Shown one piece after another: positions 48,948 through 59,321 of a stretch of 64,000 nt of DNA. Every line of letters starts with the position of its first letter. The stretch's first letter is position 1. Both the position numbers and the translations under genes were made by a program. A model generated the notes under the pieces. That model saw nothing but the letters and a program-made list of their open reading frames with translations, had not been told where the DNA came from and searched no databases. The DNA lies in the NCBI RefSeq assembly GCF_016650815.1, contig NZ_JAEKEZ010000015.1, positions 231,254 to 295,253 of the forward strand. The letters are read 5' to 3'. Source of the DNA: Pseudomonas sp. TH31. GTDB lineage: Bacteria; Pseudomonadota; Gammaproteobacteria; Pseudomonadales; Pseudomonadaceae.

Positions 48948-49911
48948 TCATTTACCGTCGAAGAAATCAACGAGTAGTGGCTTGACCAATGTAGGGCACT
49001 CCTCCATCAACCAATGACCACAGCCAGGCAGTACATGACCTTGTACGTTCGTCGCGTACTTATTCATCTGATCAATTTGAGTCTGACCAAGACTGCCTCG
49101 CCCGTCGCCCGTCGCCCGCCACCGCCAGTAGCGGCATAGTCAGTTTGCTTTGAACCAACAGTGCTTGGTTCTGCAGCACAGATTGCGGAAGCGCACGATA
49201 GTATTCGAATGCAGCATGCAGGGTGTGAGGCTTCGAATACGATTTAGCGTAAAGTCCAAGCAATTCTTCAGTAAACACCTCCTGCTTCTCAGCATGTTTT
49301 TTGATGAAATGAGAGAAAAAGACCTTTTCTTTTCCCGCAATTAACGTTTCGGGTAATGCTCCATCTGCTGAAAAGAAGCTAAAGTGCCAAGCGGTTGACT
49401 CACCTTGCGGGGTAAACGCTGGAAAGGTGTATATCAGTTCGTCCGGAATGACCGTCTCAAGATAGGCGACCTTGGCAATATCTTTTTGATGCTGTACCAG
49501 CATCGGATACGTTGCCCAACCACCAATATCGTGCGCCACTAAATTAAACGGCGCATCAGGACTAAAGCGTTTGGCAAAAGCGTATATATAAGGAGACACT
49601 TCTTGCCCGGAATACGAGGTCTTGAGTGGCTCGGACAACCCCAGGCCAGGAAGATCCACAGCGATGACTCTGTATTTTTTCGCCAATTCAGGCATGAGCT
49701 GATGCCACTCATACCATGACTGACCGAAGCCGTGCACCATCAGCATTAAAGGCCCGTTCCCACCCGCAACATAGTGCATTTTCAGGCCATTGACTTCTTC
49801 AAAGCCTCTTTCGAATCCTGCAGGAACAGGAAACTCCTCAGTCGCCAGCACGGTGAAAGAACACATCACACCACAGGCTGCAATCACAATACTCTTTATA
49901 AATTTATTCAT
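48948..49911 (-). pseudogene. Cif-like secreted epoxide hydrolase, frame shifted by a heptamer repeat
   Basis: Alpha/beta hydrolase of the Cif group (secreted P. aeruginosa epoxide hydrolase that lowers CFTR at the host cell surface). Signal peptide ends SFTVLA; the mature part [21 protein letters not shown], then [20 protein letters not shown] (oxyanion HGFG), [12 protein letters not shown] (nucleophile Asp), and SPDAPFN. This follows Cif closely as I recall it. Translation leaves frame after AVAGDGR because CGGGCGA occurs three times (49098-49118). With two copies it reads on through [16 protein letters not shown] and HVLPGCGHWLMEECP (catalytic His) to a stop at 48948. The start at 49911 follows AAGGTGGG. 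As written the catalytic His is lost. Confidence 0.88.
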
Positions 49912-50003
49912 AAGTCCCACCTTTACGAAATACAAAAGAGACGGACGATTTGCTCTCCACGTCTCTACTTATAAATGTCTAGCGGCTTTAGTCTTTTCGA
50001 CGG

Positions 50004-50753
50004 TCAAGCGGCAAACCCACCATCAATGCTCAGGCTAGCGCCAGTAATAAATCCGGCTTCCGGCCCAGCAAGGTATGCAACGAAGCTGGCAATTTCTTCA
50101 TCTTTTCCGTATCGGCCGAGCGCCATTAACTGTTTCAGTTGGCTGGCGACCTCACCGTCAGCTGGATTCATATCGGTATCGACCGGTCCTGGCTGAACGT
50201 TGTTGACCGTAATGGAACGTGGCCCCAAGTCTCGCGCCAGACCTTTGGTAAAACCAACGAGCGACGCTTTAGTCATTGCATACACGGCACCGCCGGCAAT
50301 TGGAATTCGGTCGGCATTGATACTGCCAATATTAATAATCCGGCCACCCATACTCATGTGACGCACAGCTTCTTGACTGGCAAGAATCACACCTCTTACG
50401 TTGACAGCCAATGCAAGGTCAATTTCCGCCAAAGTCAGGTCTTCCAGTGCACCCCATGGAAGTACACCTGCATTGTTTATCAGGATATCCAGGCTGCCAA
50501 AATGCTCTACTGCTTGGCGTACAGCTTTCTGTAATGCTTCAGAATCAGCACTGTCAGCACGGATGGCAACAACATTGCCTCCGGCGATGGTGATCTCGTT
50601 TACTAGTGTTTTAGCTTCGTCTGGCGAGGAACGATAAGTGAATGCAACAGCTGCTCCTTCGCGAGCCAGACGTTTAACAATCGCAGCCCCAATTCCTCGG
50701 GAACCACCTTGTACAAATGCAACTTTTCCTTGGAAATTTTTCGCGTTATTCAT
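50004..50753 (-). CDS. Short-chain dehydrogenase/reductase
   Basis: 249-residue NAD(P)-dependent oxidoreductase of the classical SDR type: cofactor motif GGSRGIGAA at residues ~16-24, NNAG in DILINNAGVLP, catalytic Ser in NIGSINADR, Tyr-x3-Lys in YAMTKASLVG, and PGPVDTDM. Closely related to the SDR encoded at 52018 (long identical stretches), so the two are paralogues. Divergent from the LysR gene. Substrate unknown; FabG-like architecture. Confidence 0.93.
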   Translation of the reverse strand: MNNAKNFQGKVAFVQGGSRGIGAAIVKRLAREGAAVAFTYRSSPDEAKTLVNEITIAGGNVVAIRADSADSEALQKAVRQAVEHFGSLDILINNAGVLPWGALEDLTLAEIDLALAVNVRGVILASQEAVRHMSMGGRIINIGSINADRIPIAGGAVYAMTKASLVGFTKGLARDLGPRSITVNNVQPGPVDTDMNPADGEVASQLKQLMALGRYGKDEEIASFVAYLAGPEAGFITGASLSIDGGFAA

Positions 50754-50949
50754 TTATGCTTATTCTCAGTAAAGTTTACAAGATAAACTTACGCATAGCA
50801 GCTTTTAATAATTCAGAATGCAAAAGCTCAGCGCAACTCAACGATGTTTAAAGCACATCTCCATACAGTTGAATGAGTCTATGCTATTCACAGGATACGA
50901 TTAAGTCCCTAAAATTCATTTCTCTAGGTCCTGCGCGGAATCAATTGGC
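50754..50949. promoter_or_regulatory. Divergent promoter region between SDR and LysR genes
   Basis: 196 bp, AT-rich, between outward-facing genes. This is the usual arrangement for a LysR regulator acting on the neighbouring divergent gene. No T-N11-A box was assigned with confidence. Confidence 0.4.
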
Positions 50950-51870
50950 ATGGTTAAGAACCAATTTGTTGAGATTCGGAATTTCGTCACCGTTGCCCAG
51001 GCAGGCAGCTTCACCTCGGCTGCCCAGGCCTTGGGAATGACCGGTTCGGCGTTGAGCAAAAGCATTATGCGACTGGAGACACGCTTGGGAACCAAACTGT
51101 TGAACAGGACCACCAGGCGAGTGAGCTTGACCAATGATGGTGATTCCTACCTCACCGATTGCCAGAACGCCATGGCCATCCTAGACGAAGCCGAAAACCG
51201 CTTAGGCAGTGAGCAGCAGTTACCTGCCGGTCGGGTACGCATTGACTTGCCCACAGCATTTGGGCGCAGGTACATCTTACCCACCCTGATAGAACTGTCG
51301 ACGCGGTACGAACAGCTGGAGCTGTCGGTAACCTTCAATGATCGGCCCGTTGATTTAATGGGTGATGGGATTGACTTGGCGGTGCGTGTGGGGCCGCTGG
51401 ATAACAATGTGGATTTAGTCGCTCGTCGACTGGGCGAGCAGCGCCGAGTTATCTGCGGCTCCCCATCTTATCTCGCGCGCCGTGGTACGCCACAGGTAGC
51501 CAAGGACCTCTCACAACACGACTGTGTCCTAGGATGGCCTTTAGGCCAACGGCCCACCTGGCTACTCAAAAACGAGGCGGGAATGACTGAAGCGTATGAC
51601 ATCCCCGTACGCCATGAGATAGGGGATTGCGAAGCCATTCTGGCTGCAACTCTGGCGGGTTGCGGTTTGGCCCAGGTACCTACATGGCTGGTGGAGGAAC
51701 ACCTGCGATCAGGTACGCTCGTTTCTGTGCTCGACGATCAAGCAGGAGGCGATATGCCGATTCACGCCATTTGGATCAAGACCCCCTACATTCAGCCGAA
51801 GATGCGCGTGATCATTGAAGCGTTACTCCTTTTGGCGCAGACACCAGACAGTCGATTTCGAGCCGATTAG
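50950..51870 (+). CDS. LysR-family transcriptional regulator
   Basis: 306 residues. Winged HTH at the N-terminus (FVTVAQAGSFTSAAQALGMT, then SALSKSIMRLETRLGTKLL, NRTTRRVSLT), and a substrate-binding domain (RVRIDLPTAFGRRYILP, DLAVRVGPLDNNVDLV). Probably controls one or both flanking SDR genes. Effector unknown. Confidence 0.95.
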   Translation: MVKNQFVEIRNFVTVAQAGSFTSAAQALGMTGSALSKSIMRLETRLGTKLLNRTTRRVSLTNDGDSYLTDCQNAMAILDEAENRLGSEQQLPAGRVRIDLPTAFGRRYILPTLIELSTRYEQLELSVTFNDRPVDLMGDGIDLAVRVGPLDNNVDLVARRLGEQRRVICGSPSYLARRGTPQVAKDLSQHDCVLGWPLGQRPTWLLKNEAGMTEAYDIPVRHEIGDCEAILAATLAGCGLAQVPTWLVEEHLRSGTLVSVLDDQAGGDMPIHAIWIKTPYIQPKMRVIIEALLLLAQTPDSRFRAD

Positions 51871-52017
51871 CTCAAAAATTTATCCGATAAATTGACAATC
51901 TGCACATTGATACTCAGGCGCGCTGCGCCTATAAGACTTCTGGCCATGTAGTTTGGTTTGTCAGTAAACATTCTTCTTCGCTGCGGCGATCCCATAATGA
52001 AAAGTAAGGATAACTCT

Positions 52018-52767
52018 ATGTCGTTCGTAAAGAGCCTTGAAGGAAAAGTTGCAATTGTACAAGGCGGCTCCCGTGGCATCGGCGCAGCCATTGTCAGGCG
52101 CTTGGCCCATGAAGGTGCAGCGGTAGCCTTTACATACGCTTCATCTGCAGCTCGAGCTGATGCACTGGTTGCGGAAGTTACGGCAATCGGTGGTAAGTCC
52201 CTTGCCATTTGCGCTGATAGCGCCGATGTCGCTGCGCTGCAGCAGGCGGTCCGCCAAGCAGCAGAGCATTTCGGCACGCTAGATATCCTGGTAAACAATG
52301 CTGGCGTGCTGAGCTGGGCACCCACCGAGGAATTTCCTCTGGATGAGTTGGAGCGAACCTTTGCAATCAATATTCGCGGCGTCTTTGTCGCTGCCCAGGA
52401 AGCAGCGCGCCATATGAATGATGGAGGTCGCATCATCAACATTGGCAGCACCAACGCAGAGCGTGTTCCTGTTGCCGGCGGAGCGGTGTACGCCATGAGC
52501 AAATCGGCGTTGGTTGGATTAGTCAAAGGCATGGCCCGCGATCTCGGCCCACGCTGTATTACGGTCAACAATGTTCAACCAGGTCCTATCGACACCGAAA
52601 TGAACCCAGCTGAGGGCGAATTTGCCGATCAGTTGAAAGCACTGATGGCGCTTGATCGATACGGTAAAGCTGATGAAGTCGCGGCCTTTGTGGCTTACCT
52701 TGCAGGGCCGGAAGCTGGGTACATTACCGGAGCAAGTTTGACCATTGACGGTGGTTTTTCAGCTTGA
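52018..52767 (+). CDS. Short-chain dehydrogenase/reductase (paralogue)
   Basis: 249 residues with GGSRGIGAA, NNAGVLSW, catalytic Ser in NIGSTNAER, YAMSKSALVG and PGPIDTEMNPAEG. Start ATG 52018 follows AAGGATAAC; a longer frame from 51958 lacks a ribosome site. Same orientation as the LysR gene, 147 bp downstream. Very similar to the SDR at 50004, suggesting duplication around the regulator. Confidence 0.93.
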   Translation: MSFVKSLEGKVAIVQGGSRGIGAAIVRRLAHEGAAVAFTYASSAARADALVAEVTAIGGKSLAICADSADVAALQQAVRQAAEHFGTLDILVNNAGVLSWAPTEEFPLDELERTFAINIRGVFVAAQEAARHMNDGGRIINIGSTNAERVPVAGGAVYAMSKSALVGLVKGMARDLGPRCITVNNVQPGPIDTEMNPAEGEFADQLKALMALDRYGKADEVAAFVAYLAGPEAGYITGASLTIDGGFSA

Positions 52768-52962
52768 GCCGGGCATACATCTGAGCGCCAACACCCAGTT
52801 GTGCTATCGCAAAATCTTCCCTCAAGGTATGAGGATTAGAAACTTTTAGATGGTCTGAATCAGACCCGAATTTCCCGACAAGATAACCCGACCGCTTCAA
52901 AGACGACCTGCCGAACAGACGGCTGGATTACATGCTTTAGGCACTATCCTGTCTGGGGCGAC

Positions 52963-53570
52963 CTCGCGTTTGAATTCAGTAGAAAAGGTACGGCGTTGTT
53001 TGGTCATCTGACACCTCGATCTGGCGAGCATTCTCGCCTAAATGGGTGTCCGGTAATGACATGGTCACCCCCACACCCTACGAGGGCTACGCTTTCGCAG
53101 GGTGTTTTATTTTGGAGGCCATCATCATGAGCGAATTGGCACTGGTCGGTATCGATCTCGGCAAACACACTTTCCACTTTCCACTTTCCACTTGCACGGC
53201 CAGGACGTATCGGGTCGAGAGATGTTTCGCAAGAAGCTCTTGCGCGTGCAGATGATGCGTTTTTTCGGCAACTGCCCCACTTGTACTGTCGTGATGGAAG
53301 CCTGCGCTGGTTCTCATTTCGTTGCCCGCGAACTGGCGACCATGGGACATGTAGCCAAACTGATATCCCCGCAGTTTGTTCGGCCTTTCGTTAAAAGTAA
53401 CAAAAATGATTTCGTTGACGCCGAGGCGATCTGTGAAGCCGCCTCACGCCCTTCGATGCGATTTGTCTCGCCTAAAACCGAGGCCCAGCAAACGCTCTCA
53501 GTACTGCATCGCATGCGTGAGTCGCTGGTGCTGGCTGTGCCAGTTTGGGAGTACGGATAATAAGCCGCGC
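52963..53570 (+). mobile_element. IS3 end carrying truncated IS110-family copy 3
   Basis: 52963-53055 is the IS3 end with the first codons of orfA (minus strand) up to GGGTGTCCGGT. IS110 sequence starts at the same junction used by copies 1 and 2 but in the opposite window orientation. It continues to about 53530, where similarity stops in the middle of the transposase (after MRESLV). The right part is missing. Confidence 0.85.
53127..53530 (+). pseudogene. IS110-family transposase copy 3, frameshifted and truncated
   Basis: Starts MSELALVGIDLGKHTFHFPLST and then leaves frame because TTTCCAC is present three times (53171-53191) instead of 1, 4 or 7. The correct frame resumes as LHGQDVSGREMFRKKL and extends to MRESLV. 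The C-terminal two thirds are absent. Not functional. Confidence 0.88.
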
Positions 53571-53765
53571 CTCACTCACAGCGAAGGCCGATACCCATTA
53601 TCAAAAACCACAGCATGCAGACTGAAAAACACCAGCGGATAACAGGCCTTTTTTTAAATGGCTCTACATCCAAAACGCGGAAGGAACACAATGCATACGC
53701 GCTGTACACAGTGGTGTGTAGCTAAAACTTTGGCCATATGAAATCGATCCGTTGCCGGATCGTGA

Positions 53766-55397
53766 TCAGCGCTTGCCTCGCAACCATTGTGCAAGAATGC
53801 CAGCGCTGGCGTATTGGCGCAGGATGGACTGGTAACCATCAAAGCGATTGGTGATTTCACTGACCTGGTTACCATAGTGGTCGTTTTCTGCCGTGAGAAC
53901 ATCCAGCAAGGTACGTTTACCCAAGTGGTGCCACTGCAAGTAGAACGCTTCGCGAATACGATTCGACTCTACACTGAGGTTACGGTATAGCTCAGCTCGC
54001 TCCAGTTGGGTGCGGGCATCATTGTCTGCTGTGCGAATCCGGAACTCCAGGTCCCGACGTTGCTGTGCAGTTTCATGACGACTGGCGTCCGCACGCTGAA
54101 GTGCCGCACGCTCTGCCGCTCGAGTAGATCCGCCCCGGAACGCGCCCCAGGTCATACTGAGATTGGTCTGCCACGCCTGCTCTTGTCCCAGGGAATCTTC
54201 GGCCGTATTTTTACTGACCACCCAATTCAATTGCGGCAAACCAGAGGCCCGCACCGCTTGAGCTTGCAACTCGGCGGATTCAGCTTGTGCGGCGGCCTGG
54301 AGGATCGTCGGGTGGTTTTTTACGACGTCCAGCAACTGCTCAAGATTGGTCAGCCCGATGTTCCATTCCGTGCTATGAGGGATGGGCACCGGACGCTCGC
54401 CCACCAGCTTATGCAGGGTGATTTCGGCATCCCGGGCCTTTGCCCCAGCAGCATCACGCAAGGCTTGCGCTTGCAGCAAACGCGCTTTGGCTTGAGTCAG
54501 CTCGCTGGTGCGGCCTGCGTCCACAGCAACAATACCGGCAAGCATCTCGACCAGTTCTTTCATACGGTTGGCGAAGTCCTGGCTGAGATCACCAATAATC
54601 CGCTGTTTGCCTAACTCGACCAGCGTCGTGACCACTTCGAACCCAAGGTTCTCCATCTCGGCCGCGAGATTTTCATCGGAGGCAACTGCCAGCCGCTCAC
54701 GACTTTCGATCGTGTGGTCGACACGCCCCCAGTCGTACAGCATGGTGGACACCGCTACATTGATCCCGCCCGTCCCCTGTTCACGGTCAGAACCTTTGCC
54801 GAACTGTACGGCTTGCGTCTGGGTGCCCACATCAACCTGCGGCCACCGTTGCCCCTTGGCTTCATCGATGTCGGAGAGTGCCGCCTGTTGCTCACCTTTC
54901 GTACGAAGGATCTTCGGGCTGCGAGTCACCGCCGCTTCCACCGCACGCAGGAAAATTTTCCGCAGTTCGTGCTCCGAAGGTCCGATGATCGGATTGCCTT
55001 TCTGCGCACGCTCAGCCAGACGCGCGGGCAATCCGGCGTAAGCGAGGGCCGAGACACTGCCGACCTGTTGCTCGAATTTTAGACCTGAATCTCGGGCAGC
55101 ATCAGGCTTGATCGAGGTACGAGGTGCTGTGGCTTTGCTCTCGGAGGGTGTTCTCCCGGCCAAGGGCCGCGCAGTGCCGGCTGAAGCCTCCGGTTGGAAT
55201 GAAAGACGCCCGTTATTGGCACGCTCCTGTGAAACTCTGGTGTTGGCAGGCTGGCGTTCCTCTGTCGCCGGGGCACGACTAAAGCTCAACAATTCGTCGT
55301 CGGCCTGGGAGGTAGTGGTGTGCAATCCGCTCAACACGAACGCCGCCACCCATCGAGTCGCCGAAGTCAGTGAGGCACCGAAAAAATCAAACCGCAT
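53766..55397 (-). CDS. TolC-family outer-membrane channel of a type I secretion system
   Basis: 543 residues. Export signal near the N-terminus (about 15-32), a long Ser/Ala/Arg-rich linker (about 35-130), then two OEP (TolC) repeats with coiled coils: ATLVELGKQRIIG-like and ELTQAKARLLQAQALRDAAGAKARDAE, ending QWHHLGKRTLLDVLTAENDHY. The linker is unusual in length. Last gene of the exporter unit, 3 bp after the HlyD-type gene. Resembles LapE/BapB-type proteins for adhesin export. Confidence 0.92.
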   Translation of the reverse strand: MRFDFFGASLTSATRWVAAFVLSGLHTTTSQADDELLSFSRAPATEERQPANTRVSQERANNGRLSFQPEASAGTARPLAGRTPSESKATAPRTSIKPDAARDSGLKFEQQVGSVSALAYAGLPARLAERAQKGNPIIGPSEHELRKIFLRAVEAAVTRSPKILRTKGEQQAALSDIDEAKGQRWPQVDVGTQTQAVQFGKGSDREQGTGGINVAVSTMLYDWGRVDHTIESRERLAVASDENLAAEMENLGFEVVTTLVELGKQRIIGDLSQDFANRMKELVEMLAGIVAVDAGRTSELTQAKARLLQAQALRDAAGAKARDAEITLHKLVGERPVPIPHSTEWNIGLTNLEQLLDVVKNHPTILQAAAQAESAELQAQAVRASGLPQLNWVVSKNTAEDSLGQEQAWQTNLSMTWGAFRGGSTRAAERAALQRADASRHETAQQRRDLEFRIRTADNDARTQLERAELYRNLSVESNRIREAFYLQWHHLGKRTLLDVLTAENDHYGNQVSEITNRFDGYQSILRQYASAGILAQWLRGKR

Positions 55398-55399
55398 GC

Positions 55400-56641
55400 C
55401 TATCGCTCCCTGAACGCTTCCCGTGCTTTGAGCACAGGTTTGAGCAGATAGTCGAGAATGGTTTTCTCACCCGTACGGATCTCCACCGAGGCCACCATTC
55501 CCGGAATGATCGGCAACGATTTATCACCCGCTTCGAGTGAACTTCTTTCGGTCAGTACCAGGACCCGATAGTAGGTATCGTCGGGTCGGCCGGCAGCGGC
55601 TTTTTGATCATCCTTCAAGGTGTCGGGGCTGATGTGCTCGACCTGACCTTTAAGACCGCCATAGATGGCGTAGTCATAGGCCGTGATCTTGACCGTGGCC
55701 GGCAACCCAGGCCGGAGAAAGGCAACATCGGCCGGACGGATTTTCCCCTCCACTAACAACTGGTCTTCCAGTGGGACGATTTCAAGAATGTGCTCGCCGG
55801 GCTGAATCACTCCACCGCGGGTGTTCACGCGCACATTCTTGACCGTGCCACGCACCGGTGCGGTCACGGTGGTGCGCTCCACCACGTCAGCCCTGCCCAC
55901 CAGGTTTTCGCTGGTTTGCGACAGCTCCAGCTCGAACTTCGCCAGCTCCGAGTTGGCTTCCGCCTGATAACGGTTGATACGCTCGACCATCTGCGATTTG
56001 ATTTCGTTGGCCTGACGGCGCATACGCAAAATTTCCACTTCAGACATCAAGCCCTTGGCCGCGAGCGGCTCAGCCAGCTGGATCTCCCGCATAGAGAGCA
56101 CGTAACTGCGCTCCAGGCCGCCGACACTCTCGTTCAAGGCGCTCTTGCGGGCGTTGTAGGCCTGGATTTCCTGTTGAACCACGGCCATATCGGTTTTCAC
56201 CATGTCATCGAACTCCAGAGGCTGTTGGTAAGCCTCGGCGCGCAGACGCGTGATGCTGGCTTTGAGGCCGATGACCTTGGACAACGTTTCGCGATAACTG
56301 GCCTGGGCCCGCGTCGGATCAATTTTGAGGAGCACCTGGTCCTTCTCCACCACATCACCTTCGCGCACATTCATCTCCGCAAGGATCCCGCCTTCCAGGC
56401 TCTGAATGACCTGCTCGCGACTCTTCGAAATAATCTTGGCTTCCCCCAGGGTGATCTCTTCGACCCGAGCGAAATACGCCCAAACCAGGCCGCCAATCAG
56501 CACGACCGCAATCAGATTGAGCACCAGCCTGGAGCCGGGGGTGGTCTGATTCAGCAGTGACTCCTGAATGTCGTTCATATAGGCAGCATCGCCGGGTTGC
56601 AGCGCCGCAGCATCGCCTCGACCAAACAGCTTTTTGATCAT
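55400..56641 (-). CDS. HlyD-family membrane fusion protein
   Basis: 413 residues: one membrane helix (about 40-60, LNLIAVVLIGGLVWAYF), a lipoyl/barrel-sandwich part with GEAKIISKSREQVIQSLEGGI, long periplasmic hairpin (about 100-250), and the C-terminal beta-barrel with APVRGTVKNVRVNTRGGVI and GMVASVEIRTGEKTILDYLLKP. Typical HlyD/LapC adapter between ABC transporter and TolC. Start overlaps the ABC gene stop (ATGA). Confidence 0.94.
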   Translation of the reverse strand: MIKKLFGRGDAAALQPGDAAYMNDIQESLLNQTTPGSRLVLNLIAVVLIGGLVWAYFARVEEITLGEAKIISKSREQVIQSLEGGILAEMNVREGDVVEKDQVLLKIDPTRAQASYRETLSKVIGLKASITRLRAEAYQQPLEFDDMVKTDMAVVQQEIQAYNARKSALNESVGGLERSYVLSMREIQLAEPLAAKGLMSEVEILRMRRQANEIKSQMVERINRYQAEANSELAKFELELSQTSENLVGRADVVERTTVTAPVRGTVKNVRVNTRGGVIQPGEHILEIVPLEDQLLVEGKIRPADVAFLRPGLPATVKITAYDYAIYGGLKGQVEHISPDTLKDDQKAAAGRPDDTYYRVLVLTERSSLEAGDKSLPIIPGMVASVEIRTGEKTILDYLLKPVLKAREAFRER

Positions 56642-58990
56642 GGAGCAATCTCCGACTTAACTGGAACTGGGGCGGTATCGGTAGCTGGTACAGCGGCCAC
56701 CGGTCTTGTCTTTCGGGTGCTCAAGGACATCGCGCCGACAGATACAGGGTTATCCGAGTCGCCCTTCGGGGCGTTCTGAGGCACAGGCTTACGGCTATTC
56801 GAATTCATGGCAGCGAGGATGGTCTCCTTGGGGCCATCCGCGACAACTTTGCCGTCTTCCACGACGACAATCCGCTGGACCAATGCCAACAGCGACGGGC
56901 GATGTGTCACCACCACTAGCGTTTGCCCCTCGGTCGCACGTTGCAGATGCTGCAAAAACACCGCTTCGGTCTGGGTGTCCATGGCACTGGTGGGCTCATC
57001 CAGCAGCAACAGGTTCGGACGGGCCAAGAGCGTGCGTGCCAGGGAAACCAATTGACGCTGCCCCCCGACAAACCTTCACCCATTTCCCCGATAGGCAGGT
57101 TGATCCCTTGCGGATGGCGCGCAGCTACCTGGTCAAGACCGCTCAAGCGCAACACCCGCAAGAACTCATCAGCGCTGGCTTCAGGGCGACCGATCATGAC
57201 GTTCTCGCGCAGCGACCCGTAAAACAGACGAGCATCCTGGCCAACGTAACCAACCGCCTTACGCCAGTCGGCCGGGTCGATTTGATTGACATCCAGCCCC
57301 GCGCTGAACATTTGCCCATCGACGGGCAAATAAAGACGCGCCATGACACGCAACAACGTCGACTTTCCGCTGCCGATACGCCCAAGAATGGCCACCCGCT
57401 CCCCCGCCGTGAACGTCAGGTTGATCCCTTGCAGCACCGGTGGATTAGGCTGCATGGGCGGCGCGGGGTAAGCAAACCCGATATTTTTCAGCGTCAACTG
57501 GCCTTCGATCGTCGGTTTGGCCAGATACTCGCGACTCGTATCACGGTCTACCGGCAACGCCATCAGACCATTGAGCGATTGCATGGCTGCCTTGGCTTGC
57601 TGAAAGCGCACCGCCAGCCCCACCACCTGCCCTAGCGGCGCCGTGACACGACCCGCCAGCATCACAGTGGCGATGAGCGCGCCCATGGTCAGATCACCGG
57701 CATCGATCAGGTAAACGCCAACCACAATCAAGGCGACGGTCTGGACTTGTTGAAAGAAGGTGACCGTACCTGTTGCCGCACTCGACAACTCCCGAGACTT
57801 CAGGGACGTCTCAGCGGCCAGTGCACTGAAGGTTTCCCAGCGACGCTGCATGTAGGCTTCACCGCCCACGGCCTTGAGTGTCTCAAGGCCTTCAATCGAC
57901 TCAATCAGCACCCCTTGCTTGAGCGAAGACTCGCGCAGGTTTTCTTTCATCGTGCGGGCCAGCGGCCATTGGATAGCAATGCTGATGACCAGAATCAGCG
58001 GAATCAGCAGCAAAGGAATCCAGCCCAAAGGGCCGCCGATCACGAAGATTACCGCGACAAACATCAAGACAAAGGGCAGATCCGAAATCGCCGCCAATGT
58101 TGCCGAAGTCGCAAAATCGCGCACCGACTCAAATTCACGCAGTTGGTTGGCAAACGAACCCGAGGACGCCGGCTTGTGTTCCATCTGAATCGACAGCGCC
58201 TGACGGAACAACATGGTCCCTAACACCAGATCGGCTTTTTCCCCGCCATATCCAGCAAATGTGCCCGGACATAGCGGGCGATGGCCTCGAACACCATCGC
58301 CACGACCACACCAATGGCCAGCGACCAGAGCGTAATGAATGCCTGATTGGGCACGACGCGGTCGTACACGTTCATCGTGAAAAAGATACTGGCCAAGGCC
58401 AGGACGTTGATCAAAACGGCGCCAATGGCGGCGCTGCGGTAATAACGGCGATAGCGCCACAAGGTACTCAACAGCCAGTGACCGGCCGGCCGTGCCGTCT
58501 CCTCACCTGCGCGCGTGTCGACCTTGGCCGTGAGCTTGGCGAGAATGGCAAACCCGGCGTACAGGTTGTCGACATCGCTCTGGGGCAATTCAACCGGCTC
58601 ATTGCCAATCTCGGGCAAGATCACCTGATAGAGAAAAACACGTTTATCCTTCACCTGCGGGTCAAGTCGGCGCCCCAGAAGGATGCAACCGCCTTGATCC
58701 TTGCGTAACAGAATCATCGGTACCAATTGCGTTGGCAATGCCTGGACCCGACGCTCCACCAGCCCCGCCGACAAGCCGGCATTGGACAAGCTCGCCAGCG
58801 CGAGCGAAGGCGACAGTAACCCAACCTTGGGCAGGCCGGCGGTCAGTGCCTGGGGCGAGCGCCCTACTCCGTAGTGATCGCATAGCCAGGCAACGCTTTG
58901 CAGCAGCGTGTCGTGGGTATGGGTTTGCGCAGAGGGCATCGGCTGAGGGGCTGCCGCTGAGTTCACAGATGTATTATCGGTAACCATCAA
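56638..58990 (-). pseudogene. Type I secretion ABC transporter (LapB-like), two frame breaks
   Basis: About 780 residues after repair. The N-terminal C39-like domain (about 25-160) lacks a catalytic Cys, as in adhesin and RTX exporters. Then the membrane domain and an ATPase with Walker A GRIGSGKST, signature LSGGQRQ and Walker B LLLLDEPTSAMD. Break 1: A/T run at 58236-58240, GKKADLVLG needs one base more. Break 2: C/G run at 57061-57066, inside the signature LSGG(Q)RQ, needs one more. Both are -1 length changes in homopolymers. First gene of the ABC-HlyD-TolC unit. Confidence 0.92.
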
Positions 58991-59321
58991 CGAAGTCCTG
59001 AGCTTTGGGTTTGCTGTTGGCGAGGATCATGGGTGATTCTCAAAATGGAATTTTTCCTACTCTGGCGTTGGCATTAGGATCATGGTCGTCTTAAAGTCAT
59101 TCGGTTAATTCTGACGAGCGTGCCGCCACCGGAGAACGAGACTTGTCTCAAACTCGGTCACTACTTGATCAGTGAGGAATAGGCAAAATGAAGAGAGTTG
59201 GTATAGGTAAAGCACCGGGGGCCGGTGATTTCTTTGGGAGCCGAGTTGGGATAATGTGGCGCTGATCGCTTTCTGAACGATGTAAGATATTTCCTAACCA
59301 ATTGCAAACAGGAGCTCGACG
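58991..59321. other. Intergenic region between ABC exporter and RcsB-like gene
   Basis: 330 bp between divergent genes. No convincing ORF. It must contain promoters in both directions; the AT-rich stretch near 59280-59305 precedes the regulator's AGGAGC ribosome site. Confidence 0.4.

Noticed and set aside
55790..56560. 256-codon plus-strand frame
   Set aside because: Antisense to the HlyD-type gene; Leu/His-rich shadow.
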